Below, one piece after another: positions 27,301 to 35,755 of a stretch of 36,237 bases of DNA (its first letter is position 1; every line of letters starts with the position of its first letter). The stretch spans positions 1-36,237 of the forward strand of contig CANJPH010000021.1 in the NCBI GenBank assembly GCA_947476145.1. The letters are read 5' to 3'. The translations under genes and the position numbers were made by a program. Source of the stretch: Bacteroidota bacterium. GTDB lineage: Bacteria; Bacteroidota; Bacteroidia; Chitinophagales; Chitinophagaceae. The notes beneath the pieces are model-generated. The model did no database searches, was not told the origin of the DNA, and saw only the letters and a list, made by a program, of their open reading frames with translations.

Positions 27301-27507
27301 GTAGTTATTGTTTGAAAGTAAGAATGAATAAGCGTAAAGGGCATCTACATTATCTGGTTCCTCATTTAAAATTTTTAAGGTTTGTTTTTCAACCTTTTCT
27401 ATTTGTCCTTTTTCAAGCCTTTTGATTAATCTGCTTTGAGCAAAGGAAGACTTGACAAAAGTGAACATAACAACTAGCACTAAAAATTTAGCAACATGTT
27501 TTTTCAT
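24397..27507 (-). CDS. OmpA-family protein with TPR-like repeats and PD40 propeller (PorE-like layout)
   Basis: The ATG at 27507 gives 1036 residues with a signal peptide (KKHVAKFLVLVVMFTFVKSSFAQ region); an upstream TTG at 27531 is rejected. Residues about 155-385 hold roughly seven repeats of about 33 residues in the style NTVxSYQxFIxNFPDA, distant TPR-like units. A PD40/WD40-type propeller covers about 550-825 (YSTVISADDKYIYFCG, DRSPFLHPDMKTLYFASDG). A carboxypeptidase-regulatory-like domain follows (about 828-900), then an OmpA peptidoglycan-binding domain (about 930-1036: IGHTDNIG, LSLERA, NRRVEIIF). The order matches PorE of the type IX secretion system, but no lipobox is present. It lies 34 bp after the beta-barrel gene on the same strand. 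Confidence 0.82.
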   Translation of the reverse strand: MKKHVAKFLVLVVMFTFVKSSFAQSRLIKRLEKGQIEKVEKQTLKILNEEPDNVDALYAYSFLLSNNNYSKYNLEDAYKNTQKLRLVYKNLKEEKEIKKLKENEIDEFSIEVVLKNIIDSAYSITKLKNEIDGYTHFLEFYTEADQFLRTESLKAIHSIAFEEASRLNTIEDYQQFIKKYPSAKQVPQAKLNRNQLGFDKANTENTVASYQLFIKNYPDASQVKKAVELRDEKGFEKAKLENTVSSYQNFIENFPDATQFKKAVELRDNKAFEEATSLNTIEAFNDFLYKYPSSYLKNKAKEKIETFEYNDAKTTNTSEAFLSFINKWPKSKFYDSAFSAFEEMQYKEQTADKSTDNYKYFITNFPSNRFVEIAEDSLYHIAIKNKDLKSLEFCIDLIDGNYKDSALISYYKIFTNDGEKRTINKFKEDFRKKENINETLLDSLSEADLSIAILGDGLYLNRSFDKSMLPKYDEYIKIAAPNEKAFNALQKIISEDIEKKNWLNASKTVLKYLPYFKSDRKKINNLLSILNKPTDPNIKVFNMGPNVNTLVGGEYSTVISADDKYIYFCGRGRNEANRNEDIFVSKKGPNGYGPATAINELNNNGTNQAPESISADGTVMVLFIDGKLSRAEKNIYNKWEIQNAFPENINSGRWQADARITSDKKALIFSSIRSTNFDYYTKNKLEDYHYNLNYPSDIYVSVLDEDDNWGAPINLGPTINTIYSDRSPFLHPDMKTLYFASDGHGGLGNYDLFKATRLYDSCWDCWSEPINLGKEFNTINGDWGLDISTDGEKAFLSKEFVLISKNTMIKKDNDIFWSKVPVYLRPDYVATINGKLLDNKNQPVVANIRWEDLEAKKTIGIAKSDPEDGSYFIVLPLGKLYGYYIDDDNLFPIASSLDLRNFKKQLNINNDIKIITYQDMLDNKVSASMNNIFFKTGSSSLESTSLPELKRIAAIIKEKDIKVNIIGHTDNIGTDANNLTLSLERANTIKQILMKEGCNEADVITKGMGKSMPIASNDAEAGRSKNRRVEIIFEKK

Positions 27508-27541
27508 AATTCTATAATATTTTAAAGACAATAATTAATTA

Positions 27542-28357
27542 TTATTTCTTGGGCCCCATGGGTAGTGTATACCCTAAATTTAAAATAAATTCTAGGGTCC
27601 CAAATCCTTGCCTGGCTTTACCTTGATATACATCAAGGCCATAGTAATAAGCGTAATCCAACTTGCCAGCAAATTCTAAATAAAGATGCTTTTTAAAAGT
27701 ACTCCTTAACGCATATTCTACCCCGGTATTCCATCCTCCAAACTGAAATTTTTGTTCATTTTTTTCACCGAATAAACTGTTTTCAACATGGGGAATTAAT
27801 GGACCTACTCCCACTTTTGCCAAACCATCAAAATCAAAGGATTGTGTAGATAAATTTTTAAATTTTTGTCTTTTTACAATATTGAATAATAAAAAGTTTG
27901 CACCATTATTTAGATAGTAATAATTTTTTGAGGTGCCAGTGCCTGTCTTTGAAAAAACAAAGCTTGAATCCACTGGACGTCCATTAAAAGTGCCCACCAT
28001 ATTCACTGTTTGACCATTTTTAAAGAGTGCTTTAGTATGATCAAAATTTATTTCAATAGCCAAATCCTTTTCTTTGTCAATAAAATATCCAATACGATAA
28101 TTATATTGTGGGATACTCAATGCCAAGGTAAACAGCGCTTCGTCCCAACCAGGATGATCAACTAAGGTTACATTTTTAAATGTAAAATTATTGCCAAGAC
28201 TTGGTTGATTAATACTGACGTTTGATTTTGTATAATATGCCTTATTATATCCCCAAGAAAAGTAAAATTCTCCTTTTCTTTCCTTTTTCTGAGCTACTAC
28301 AGTTATCGTAGTAATGGACAATACAAAAATGGCTATGTATTTTACGAGTGTATTCAC
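27542..28357 (-). CDS. Outer-membrane beta-barrel protein, unknown role
   Basis: I favour a GTG start at 28357 (271 residues), giving a signal peptide VNTLVKYIAIFVLSITTITVVAQ-like in form; the open frame runs further up but would cross the -7 element TACCTTTG at 28373-28380. The mature part is a series of beta strands (EFYFSWGYNKAYY, YNYRIGYFIDKEKDLAIEIN, NTGVEYALRSTFKKHLYLEF) ending FILNLGYTLP, as in small outer-membrane barrels. It probably shares a transcript with the OmpA/PorE-like gene, suggesting a shared envelope complex (inference). Confidence 0.72.
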   Translation of the reverse strand: MNTLVKYIAIFVLSITTITVVAQKKERKGEFYFSWGYNKAYYTKSNVSINQPSLGNNFTFKNVTLVDHPGWDEALFTLALSIPQYNYRIGYFIDKEKDLAIEINFDHTKALFKNGQTVNMVGTFNGRPVDSSFVFSKTGTGTSKNYYYLNNGANFLLFNIVKRQKFKNLSTQSFDFDGLAKVGVGPLIPHVENSLFGEKNEQKFQFGGWNTGVEYALRSTFKKHLYLEFAGKLDYAYYYGLDVYQGKARQGFGTLEFILNLGYTLPMGPKK

Positions 28358-28372
28358 TATTATATCTTTTTG

Positions 28373-28380
28373 CAAAGGTA
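28373..28380 (-). promoter_or_regulatory. -7 element of the beta-barrel / OmpA transcript
   Basis: TACCTTTG on the minus strand matches TAnnTTTG perfectly and lies 15 bp before the GTG start at 28357, predicting a very short leader. No clear TTTG -33 element was found at the usual distance. Confidence 0.5.
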
Positions 28381-28438
28381 CTATAAAAATACACGCATGA
28401 TTCGTTGAAATGGGCTGTTTATAATCATATTTTTTAGG

Positions 28439-28446
28439 TATTTTTG
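28439..28446 (+). promoter_or_regulatory. -7 element of the FAD/Fe-S dehydrogenase gene
   Basis: TATTTTTG matches TAnnTTTG perfectly and ends 18 bp before the ATG at 28465. A TTG at 28444 that would lengthen the protein lies inside this element, which supports the ATG. Confidence 0.5.
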
Positions 28447-28464
28447 TCACCTGAATTTTTATAT

Positions 28465-31377
28465 ATGAAGCAGCAGCTAAAAGCGCTATCAAATGCATTG
28501 GAAGGGGATCTTTTTTTTGATAAAATGATGAAAACCTTATATGCTACAGATGCTTCTAGTTATAGAGAGATGCCTTTGGCAGTTGCGATCCCCAAAACCA
28601 AACAAGATATTTCCCTTTTAATCCAATTTGCTTCTACTCATAAAACTTCCTTAATTCCTCGAACTGCAGGAACTTCTTTGGCAGGACAGGTTGTGGGAAA
28701 TGGGATTATTGTAGATGTATCCAAGCATTTTAATCAAATTTTAGAGTTAAATACATCTGAATCATGGGTGCGTGTTATGCCTGGAGTAATAAGAGATGAG
28801 CTAAACTTATTTTTAAAACCACATGGATTTTTTTTTGGTCCAGAAACCTCAACAGCCAATAGGGCCATGATGGGAGGAATGGTGGGTAATAATTCCTGTG
28901 GGTCCAATTCGGTGGTGTATCGAAGTACAAGGGAACATTTATTAGAAGTAACTGCTTTTTTAAGTGATGGTTCCGAAGTCGTTTTTAATAGTGTAAGCAC
29001 CGATGATTTTCATGCAAAATGTGCGTTGAATACTTTGGAGGGAAGTATTTATAAATCTGTTAGATCCATTTTAAGTAATTACGATAATCAAGTTGAAATT
29101 AGAAAAGAGTTTCCAAAGAAATCGGTGGAAAGAAGAAACACTGGATATGCAATTGATATATTGGTAGAGACCGATCCATTTACAGCAGGTGGGGATGACT
29201 TTAATTTTTGTAGTTTAATTGCAGGTTCGGAGGGTACCCTTGCCTTTATCACCGAGATAAAATTAAATGTAGTGCCCGCTCCTCCAAGGGAAACAGGGTT
29301 ATTATGCGTGCATTTTAATTCCATTGATGAAAGTTTACATGCTAATTTAATTGGGTTAAAATATAAGCCAAGTGCGAGTGAGCTTATTGATCATTATATT
29401 TTAGAATGTACCAAGGAAAATAAAGAGCAAAGTAAAAATCGCTTTTTTGTTCAAGGGGATCCGGGTGCGATACTTGTTATTGAATTTGTTAAAGAAACCA
29501 AAGAAGAAATTTTAGCATTAACCAATGCAGTAGAAGCCGATATGCGGGCTGCAGGATTAGGATATCATTTTCCTGTTTTATTTGGAGAAGACACCAAAAA
29601 AATATGGACACTACGAAAAGCAGGTTTAGGCTTGCTTAGTAATTTACCTGGAGATGAAAAAGCAGTGCCGGTAATTGAAGATACGGCAGTAGATGTAAAT
29701 GATTTACCAAATTATATTCGCGACTTTAATGAGATTTTAAAAAAGCATGGATTGTACTCGGTACATTATGCGCATGCGGGATCGGGGGAAATTCATTTAA
29801 GACCCATTATTAATTTAAAGACAGTGGAAGGGAATAGGTTGTTTAGAACCATTGCCGAAGAAGTAGCCACTTTGGTGAAAAAATACAATGGCTCTTTAAG
29901 TGGAGAGCATGGAGATGGAAGACTAAGAGGAGAATTTATCAAGCAAATGGTGGGTGAGAAAAACTATGCCTTGTTAAAACAAATTAAAACCATCTGGGAT
30001 CCCAATCATATTTTCAATCCCAATAAGATTGTAGATACGCCGTCTATGAATACGATGCTGCGTTATGAGCCAGGGCAACTAACCCCTGAATTTAAAACCA
30101 TCTTTCGTTTTCATAAGCAGGATATACTGCAACATGCAGAACAATGCAATGGCTCTGGTGATTGTAGGAAAACGCATTTATCTGGAGGGACCATGTGCCC
30201 TTCCTTTATGGCCACAAGAGATGAAAAAGACAGTACGAGGGCTCGTGCCAATATTTTAAGAGAGTTTTTAACCCATTCCGATAAGCAAAATAGGTATGAT
30301 CATAAAGAAATTTATGATGTGATGAGTTTATGTTTAAGTTGTAAGGCCTGTAAAAGTGAATGTCCTTCCAATGTGGATATGGCAAAATTAAAAGCCGAAT
30401 TTTTACAACATTATTATGATGCAAATGGAGTGCCTTTCAGAGCCAAGCTTATTGCTAACTTCACCAAGGCTGCTAAACTAGGATCTCTTTTCCCTTCGCT
30501 TTATAATTTAGTAATGGGCAATGCAGTCACTGGTGGAATGATCAAAAAGATAAGTGGTTTTGCCATTCAACGTTCCATGCCTATTTTGTCAAAGCAAACA
30601 TTACAGGCTTGGTATAATAAATCCTATAGCGCGCCAAAAAATCCAATCAAGCAGGTGTATCTATTCTGTGATGAGTTTACCAATTATAATGACGCAGCAA
30701 TTGGCATCAAAGCCATTCAATTATTAACAGCGCTTCATTACGAAGTAATTATACCAAGGCATTTGGAAAGTGGCAGAACCTGGTTGTCGAAAGGCTTGGT
30801 TAGAAAAGCAAAAGAAATTGTAAATACAAACTTGAATTTGTTAGGTAATTTGATAAGTGCCCAACATCCCCTCATTGGATTAGAGCCTTCTGCGATCTTA
30901 ACTTTTAGAGACGAATATCCCGATTTAGCGAATGACGAAAACTTATCTGCTGCCAACAACTTAGCGACCCATAGTTTTTTTATAGACGAGTTTCTGGCTA
31001 AAGAAATGGAGGGCGGCTTTATTACCAAGGAACAATTTACCAATGTATCTAAATCCATTTTATTACACGGACATTGTCAACAAAAGGCGGTAGGTTCCTT
31101 AGCCGACTCTGTTAAAGTGCTTTCTTTTCCTGCTCATTATAGTGTAGAAACTATTCCTTCGGGTTGTTGTGGCATGGCGGGCTCCTTTGGGTATGAAAAA
31201 GATCATTATGAAGTTTCCATGAATATAGGGGAGTTGGTTTTATTCCCTAAAGTAAGAGCCCATAAAGACACCTGTACCATTGCAGCGCCGGGAACCAGTT
31301 GCAGGCATCAAATTAAAGATGGAACCGGTGTACATGCTTTGCACACTGTGGAAGTGTTGTTTGAGGCCTTGGCTTAG
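28465..31377 (+). CDS. FAD-linked, Fe-S-containing 2-hydroxyacid dehydrogenase (YdiJ/GlcD-GlcF fusion type)
   Basis: This 970-residue protein resembles E. coli YdiJ (about 1018 residues). The N-terminal FAD domain (about 35-260) has RTAGTSLAGQVVGNGIIVD and NNSCGSNSV. The FAD-oxidase C-terminal domain (about 270-530) has YAHAGSGEIHLRP and GEHGDGRLRGEF. A ferredoxin-like part follows with CNGSGDC (Cys561, Cys567), MCPS, and a full 4Fe-4S motif Cys623/626/629/633 (CLSCKACKSECPS). The C-terminal CCG part includes SGCCGMAGSFGYE and PGTSCRHQ. It probably oxidises D-2-hydroxyglutarate, D-lactate or glycolate and feeds electrons to quinone or a carrier; the exact substrate cannot be read from sequence. 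Confidence 0.9.
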   Translation: MKQQLKALSNALEGDLFFDKMMKTLYATDASSYREMPLAVAIPKTKQDISLLIQFASTHKTSLIPRTAGTSLAGQVVGNGIIVDVSKHFNQILELNTSESWVRVMPGVIRDELNLFLKPHGFFFGPETSTANRAMMGGMVGNNSCGSNSVVYRSTREHLLEVTAFLSDGSEVVFNSVSTDDFHAKCALNTLEGSIYKSVRSILSNYDNQVEIRKEFPKKSVERRNTGYAIDILVETDPFTAGGDDFNFCSLIAGSEGTLAFITEIKLNVVPAPPRETGLLCVHFNSIDESLHANLIGLKYKPSASELIDHYILECTKENKEQSKNRFFVQGDPGAILVIEFVKETKEEILALTNAVEADMRAAGLGYHFPVLFGEDTKKIWTLRKAGLGLLSNLPGDEKAVPVIEDTAVDVNDLPNYIRDFNEILKKHGLYSVHYAHAGSGEIHLRPIINLKTVEGNRLFRTIAEEVATLVKKYNGSLSGEHGDGRLRGEFIKQMVGEKNYALLKQIKTIWDPNHIFNPNKIVDTPSMNTMLRYEPGQLTPEFKTIFRFHKQDILQHAEQCNGSGDCRKTHLSGGTMCPSFMATRDEKDSTRARANILREFLTHSDKQNRYDHKEIYDVMSLCLSCKACKSECPSNVDMAKLKAEFLQHYYDANGVPFRAKLIANFTKAAKLGSLFPSLYNLVMGNAVTGGMIKKISGFAIQRSMPILSKQTLQAWYNKSYSAPKNPIKQVYLFCDEFTNYNDAAIGIKAIQLLTALHYEVIIPRHLESGRTWLSKGLVRKAKEIVNTNLNLLGNLISAQHPLIGLEPSAILTFRDEYPDLANDENLSAANNLATHSFFIDEFLAKEMEGGFITKEQFTNVSKSILLHGHCQQKAVGSLADSVKVLSFPAHYSVETIPSGCCGMAGSFGYEKDHYEVSMNIGELVLFPKVRAHKDTCTIAAPGTSCRHQIKDGTGVHALHTVEVLFEALA

Positions 31378-31572
31378 ATTTTACTACTATATTTTATATT
31401 ACTCAATATTTATATTACTTTAAATTATAATATATAATATAATGATATATAATAATATAATTCTATTATATGAATTTCAATGAATTATAATAGTTCTATT
31501 TTATTTATTCATGTGAATCTTAAAATTATTTTCTTATTTTAGATTCATATTAGATAATTTAAAATTTTAAAA

Positions 31573-31860
31573 ATGGAACAAAAACAGACTTTACCCAATG
31601 CAACAGCAGTATTAGTGTTAGGCATATGCTCAATCGTTTTCAGTTGTGCGTTTATTGGTTTAATTCTAGGCATCATTGGCTTGTCAATGGGATCAAAAAG
31701 TAAAAAATTATATCAAGCAAGTCCAGATAGCTATGATGGATTTGGTTCTTTGAATGCTGGATACATCATGTCAATCATTGGTACAATTTTAGGCGGGTTG
31801 TATATGTTATACTTTATTGTAGTTGGTGGTACTGCTTTAGCTATTTTAGGTAATTTGTAA
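31573..31860 (+). CDS. DUF4190-type small membrane protein
   Basis: This 95-residue protein has two hydrophobic hairpins: ATAVLVLGICSIVFSCAFIG-LILGIIGLSMGSKSKK and GYIMSIIGTILGGLYMLYFI. The N/G-A-x-x-V-L-G-I x S-I layout and small-residue helices are typical of DUF4190. The function is unknown. It forms a pair with the DUF2752 gene 14 bp downstream. The 195 bp upstream (31378-31572) are very AT-rich, with no gene and no clear promoter motif. Confidence 0.75.
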   Translation: MEQKQTLPNATAVLVLGICSIVFSCAFIGLILGIIGLSMGSKSKKLYQASPDSYDGFGSLNAGYIMSIIGTILGGLYMLYFIVVGGTALAILGNL

Positions 31861-31874
31861 AATATTTTTTTACA

Positions 31875-32150
31875 ATGTTCCCATGTGCTTCTAAATCATT
31901 TTTCAATATTGATTGCCCTATTTGTGGTTTTCAACGTTCTTTGATTTTTTTGCTTCAGGGAGATTTTAAAAAGAGTTTTTTAATGTATCCTCCATTGGTA
32001 CCAGCTTGTATTTTAATTGTATTATTTTTAATACATCTATTAAATAGGCAATTGGTTTCCAGGAAAAAGTTGAATTATTTTTCAGCTATTGTACTAGTTA
32101 TAATATCTGTTAATTATATAACTAAAATGGTATTCCTTAAAAGTGTATAA
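31875..32150 (+). CDS. DUF2752 membrane protein
   Basis: This 91-residue protein carries the DUF2752 mark: a Cys-rich FNIDCPICGFQRSLIFLLQGD near the start, then helices PPLVPACILIVLFLIHLL and YFSAIVLVIISVNYITKM. The role is unknown, although the conserved CPxCG...R suggests a redox or metal site. It is paired with the DUF4190 gene and followed by a terminator at 32181. Confidence 0.8.
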   Translation: MFPCASKSFFNIDCPICGFQRSLIFLLQGDFKKSFLMYPPLVPACILIVLFLIHLLNRQLVSRKKLNYFSAIVLVIISVNYITKMVFLKSV

Positions 32151-32180
32151 AGCTTAATGAGGACTTATCATAAACTAACC

Positions 32181-32216
32181 AGGCTCCGATCGCGAAAGTG
32201 TTCGGAGCCTTTATTT
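32181..32216 (+). terminator. Terminator after the DUF4190-DUF2752 pair
   Basis: AGGCTCCGA (32181-32189) pairs with TCGGAGCCT (32202-32210) around a 12-base loop, then TTATTTTT on the plus strand. The hairpin also sits directly after the stop of the convergent DUF4197 gene, but no U-run follows on that strand. Confidence 0.85.
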
Positions 32217-32933
32217 TTGCCCAAATACGCTCTTTAATAAAGCAGTGGTTCTAGCCATTGGGTTGCTTCTTATTTCTTTTTCTTGGCTTGCAATTTCAGT
32301 ATAGATACCAGACATTGACTTTTCTGCAACATAGGCGGTTAAGTCGGGGTTTATCTTTTTATTGACCAAGGGAATTTTATTGTATACCGTAATGATCTTC
32401 TCCCAGTTTTTGGTTGCTTCAACTTTATCTAAGGAGGTTTTTATAATGGGACTAAAACTAGCTGCTAGTGCTGTTTGTGTTTTAGTTCTTAAATAATTTG
32501 TAGCTGCAGTATCATTACCTTTTAATATATTAATACCATCAGAGATGGTTATATCCTTTATTGCTTTTACAAAAATAGGAGCAGCGGTTGTGCAGGCGTC
32601 TTCAGCAGCTCGGTTTAGGCTTAATATGAAATCATCTGCCAATTGATTAAGTCCAAGGCTCCTTATGGTATTTTCAATTTTTTGTGCTTCCGGGGGCATT
32701 AGTATTTTTAGTGCTGCATTTTTAAAAAATCCGTCAGGTTTACTTAAGTTCACGCATCCTTTCTCGGCACCAATGGTTAAAGCTTCTTTTAGTCCATTTG
32801 CAATATCATCCTGGCTAAGTCCTTGTTTATTTTCCGTTACAAGCGTTGTGGCTTTTTTAAGCAATCCTTTTAGGATTTGCGCATTGGAAGTGGTGCTTAA
32901 TAGCAAAAGACATATGATAAGGATATTTTTCAA
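32211..32933 (-). CDS. DUF4197 secreted protein
   Basis: The 240-residue protein has a signal peptide (KNILIICLLLLSTTSNAQ) and the DUF4197 domain: LSQDDIANGLKEALTIGAEKG, LPDGFF-like KPDGFFKN, ILMPPEAQKIE, NRAAEDAC, and a C-terminal GIYTEIASQEKEIRSNP. It is probably periplasmic; the function is unknown. The only suitable start is TTG at 32933, since no in-frame ATG exists between the upstream stop and the signal peptide. That TTG is also the end of TACCTTTG (32931-32938), a perfect -7 motif, so the real start or promoter is unsettled. Confidence 0.85.
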   Translation of the reverse strand: MKNILIICLLLLSTTSNAQILKGLLKKATTLVTENKQGLSQDDIANGLKEALTIGAEKGCVNLSKPDGFFKNAALKILMPPEAQKIENTIRSLGLNQLADDFILSLNRAAEDACTTAAPIFVKAIKDITISDGINILKGNDTAATNYLRTKTQTALAASFSPIIKTSLDKVEATKNWEKIITVYNKIPLVNKKINPDLTAYVAEKSMSGIYTEIASQEKEIRSNPMARTTALLKSVFGQK

Positions 32934-33039
32934 AGGTATGATTTTGCTAAAATTAGGAAATTATGTATTCATTAAATGTTAAATATTGTTATAAACTATG
33001 AAAGATTAATATTATTAAATTTCAAAAAATTTTCAACAA

Positions 33040-33073
33040 AAAAACTCCGAATTCATTTAAAATCGGAGTTTTT
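33040..33073 (-). terminator. Terminator after the DUF4177-like lipoprotein
   Basis: On the minus strand AAAAACTCCGA (33073-33063) pairs with TCGGAGTTTTT (33050-33040) around a 12-base AT-rich loop, and the U-run continues. It may also work on the plus strand, but no gene reads into it there. Confidence 0.85.
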
Positions 33074-33095
33074 ATTATTAAGCAATTAATAGGGG

Positions 33096-33461
33096 CTATT
33101 TTTTCATTGGGCGTTTAAAAATAACCACTAATCTTTGTGGTCTGGTGTTAGATTGAAGTCCGGCAACACCACTTCCACTGGCTAATAAATTAGGATAAAC
33201 AGTTTCCATTTCTAAATAAGTTGATGCAATTTCCCAACCATCTTTTCCTAAATCGTTTAAAGAGGTTTCACTTGGAATGATGGTAGCACTTGAGACCGTA
33301 TTTTTGAAGATATCGTCGCCTTTTGTATACCCTTTATCTTTTCCCTCAAAGCGTTCTGAATCAAAATAGATGGTTTTGTATTCCCACTTCATTGGTTTTG
33401 AACAGCTTGTTAAAACAAAAAGACTGGTTAGGATTGACAATAGTTTTAATGAATTTTTCAT
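33096..33461 (-). CDS. Lipoprotein with DUF4177-like domain
   Basis: This 121-residue protein has a lipoprotein signal with lipid Cys in VLTSCSKP (about residue 20). The rest matches the DUF4177 pattern: MKWEYKTIYF near the start, then LNDLGKDGWEIASTY, and a final strand RLVVIFKRP. DUF4177 proteins are small and of unknown role. It is monocistronic, with its own terminator. Confidence 0.72.
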   Translation of the reverse strand: MKNSLKLLSILTSLFVLTSCSKPMKWEYKTIYFDSERFEGKDKGYTKGDDIFKNTVSSATIIPSETSLNDLGKDGWEIASTYLEMETVYPNLLASGSGVAGLQSNTRPQRLVVIFKRPMKK

Positions 33462-33657
33462 GGGATATCACAGTTTTATAGTGTTGCCTCCACTTTAATA
33501 CTATTTAGGACAAATTAGACGCTCTATTAAATATATGAAAAATTAACATTTCTAATTTATTTAATTAACAGGTAAATACGCATTAATATATAAAAAAATC
33601 CTAATTTCATAAGGTGATACCCTTATATTCCACTAAAATCTGTAAAAACACCTTACC

Positions 33658-34224
33658 ATGAAATTCAAATTACTCATTTATGCTTTTATTGCTTGCTTTG
33701 TTTTTTTGGGTTGTTCAAAGTCGGGAAATGATACAGTTTTAACACCAGCTGGGCCAAGTTGGACTTTAACAGTGGATGGTAAAAATTATAATTGGTCAGG
33801 ACCAATCGTTGCAACTGCAAGTAATAATGGACAAGCAACCTACACTGCTTCCACATTCATCCAACCCATTGCTGACATTGCTTTGAGTAGCACTTCGGTA
33901 TCTGGTATCCCCCCGCAGATAATTTCAGTTCAATTGTCTAGTGTAAGTACAGGGACTTTTAATATCTCACCTAATTCTTATACACTTGCACAATCATTAG
34001 GAAATTCGTTTACACTCATTTTAGATAATTCAACTATGTACTCTTCCATTTTCCCTGGGTCTGATATTACTTTTAAAGTGAATAGTTTGAGTGATAAGAC
34101 GCTTTCTTCAGTTGGACTAACTGGGGTGGGATATGTTAAAGGCACATTTAGTGGAACGATTGCTGATTTGTTTGGCGTGAAGCATTCAATTAGCGGAACC
34201 TATAATTGTGTGCGATTAATGTAG
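33658..34224 (+). CDS. Lipoprotein, function unknown
   Basis: This 188-residue protein has a lipoprotein signal (YAFIACFVFLGCSKSG; lipid Cys near residue 20). The mature part is Ser/Thr-rich beta structure, starting SWTLTVDGKNYNWSGP and ending GTFSGTIADLFGVKHSISGTY, similar in style to many Bacteroidota surface or periplasmic lipoproteins with a single beta-sandwich domain. No catalytic motif is seen. The 196-bp spacer before it is divergent from the DUF4177-like gene. Confidence 0.68.
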   Translation: MKFKLLIYAFIACFVFLGCSKSGNDTVLTPAGPSWTLTVDGKNYNWSGPIVATASNNGQATYTASTFIQPIADIALSSTSVSGIPPQIISVQLSSVSTGTFNISPNSYTLAQSLGNSFTLILDNSTMYSSIFPGSDITFKVNSLSDKTLSSVGLTGVGYVKGTFSGTIADLFGVKHSISGTYNCVRLM

Positions 34225-34277
34225 TTTGTTAGGGGGTTAAATAAATAAAAATTTATAATAATTATAAAATTCAAATC

Positions 34278-34658
34278 ATGAGAAAAATTCTTTTACTAGT
34301 TACATTTATCGTCTTTGCCACCACTGCTTTTGCTCAACAAAATAGAGGGTTATGCAATATTGAGGTTAACGATGTGTCTAAGATTACCGCGTTAGGATAC
34401 CTAATTGGGTATACTGTGCAGTTTAAAAATAATACCAGCAAAACTGTTGATGGTGTTTACTGGACTGCTTATTATTATAATAATGATAATAAATTAATAG
34501 AGTCAGAAAAGTCTTCTTTTAATTCAACCAATTTAATTGATCCTATTGCAGCTGGATTTTCAAAATCGATAGCTAGGTCGCCAAGAGTCAAGGGTGCATC
34601 CATCGTTTTGGTTGTGATCAATAAAGTACACTATTCAGACGGAAGTAGTTGTAAATAA
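34278..34658 (+). CDS. Small secreted protein, unknown
   Basis: This 126-residue protein has a cleavable signal peptide (RKILLLVTFIVFATTAFAQ). The mature part (about 106 residues) is a single beta domain with YTVQFKNNTSKTVDGVYWTA, a pattern seen in FxLYD/immunoglobulin-like domains that describe extra contacts; two Cys (GLCNIEV and SSCK at the end) could form a disulfide. No function can be assigned. It lies 53 bp after the 188-residue lipoprotein, perhaps on one transcript. Confidence 0.65.
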   Translation: MRKILLLVTFIVFATTAFAQQNRGLCNIEVNDVSKITALGYLIGYTVQFKNNTSKTVDGVYWTAYYYNNDNKLIESEKSSFNSTNLIDPIAAGFSKSIARSPRVKGASIVLVVINKVHYSDGSSCK

Positions 34659-34794
34659 AATTACATTCATTTGAAGATTGGTGTAAGTTAACTGGATAAT
34701 TAGGTAATTCTAAAATCTTGGGTTATTTGAGCTGGATGCTGTGGAAATTGTCTAAGGGAAAATCGATTAATTTTTTGATGACGGGCTTTTAATT

Positions 34795-35676
34795 CTAAAT
34801 TTTTACTCTGAAATTATAAATTCCTTTATCAGTTTTATATTCTAAAGTAAATTCTTCATTGTTAAAAAATATCACACGAAATTTAGTATTACTTTCTTTT
34901 TCAATTTTTGCTTCAACATTGATTAAACCACTTTCTTCTGAAATTGAATAAATCTCAATTTTTTTAGTAACATTAATTTCTTTAATATCTGTATTCGTAT
35001 TAAATGGATCAAGAATATTATAAACATTTTCAAATTCATAAAGATTAACAACTGTAAATAATTTTCTATCTCCAATCTTTTGTTTAAATTCTTCATATGA
35101 TGGTAATTCACTTGAATATGCTATTCCTGAAATTGTAGTTTGTGTTGGTTGACCAGCCTTTGATGTAAATCCTAATCCATTTTTTTCGTTAGGTATATTG
35201 TCAGTTGTATTAATTTGGGTTTGATATATTACATTAGCGCCCTGCATTGCTGCAGTGATTTTCATTTTTCTTATAGCCCTCTCTTTTACTTTTTCGATTG
35301 AGCTCATTAAGGTAGTTCCTTTAGCTTTTGCTCCAGCTTCACCAATTTTATATAAACCTTTTACTTCCTCAAAAACTAATGATATAGATACATTTTCATA
35401 ATCTAATCCTGACTTAACTGTTTTATAACCAGTCATGTTCGAGAATGTCTGAACCCTACCTGATTTAAATACAATTTTTTTGATTACATTCTTATTTAAA
35501 TTATTGATTAAATCTTCGTTTGGGTAAGTAAATTTTATGCTGTTTTCGCCAATTTCTTTTACACTTCCAATTACTTTTCCAGTTGAGCTATATATTGTAT
35601 CATATTGACAGAACGCAACAGATGGTATAATAATTAATATTATTGACGCTATATATTTATTGATTTTTAATTTCAT
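34795..35676 (-). CDS. Secreted protein, function unknown
   Basis: This 293-residue protein has a signal peptide (KYIASIILIIIPSVAFCQ). The first part, DTIYSSTGKVIGSVKEIGENSIKFTYPNED, resembles the short beta motif at the start of many Bacteroidota envelope-stress or SH3-like proteins. The middle, KAKGTTLMSSIEKVKERAIRKMKITAAMQGANVIYQTQI, resembles YbjQ-like/BON-type layouts only loosely. The C-terminal 70 residues form a beta-rich domain. No firm family is recognised. A TACTTTTA element (one or two bases off TAnnTTTG) lies just upstream. Confidence 0.62.
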   Translation of the reverse strand: MKLKINKYIASIILIIIPSVAFCQYDTIYSSTGKVIGSVKEIGENSIKFTYPNEDLINNLNKNVIKKIVFKSGRVQTFSNMTGYKTVKSGLDYENVSISLVFEEVKGLYKIGEAGAKAKGTTLMSSIEKVKERAIRKMKITAAMQGANVIYQTQINTTDNIPNEKNGLGFTSKAGQPTQTTISGIAYSSELPSYEEFKQKIGDRKLFTVVNLYEFENVYNILDPFNTNTDIKEINVTKKIEIYSISEESGLINVEAKIEKESNTKFRVIFFNNEEFTLEYKTDKGIYNFRVKI

Positions 35677-35755
35677 CGTTTTTATTATTTGTTTAAAATT
35701 AGATAAAAGTACCTAGTAACTTAAAAATGTTTCATTAATGTTTAATATATTACGT

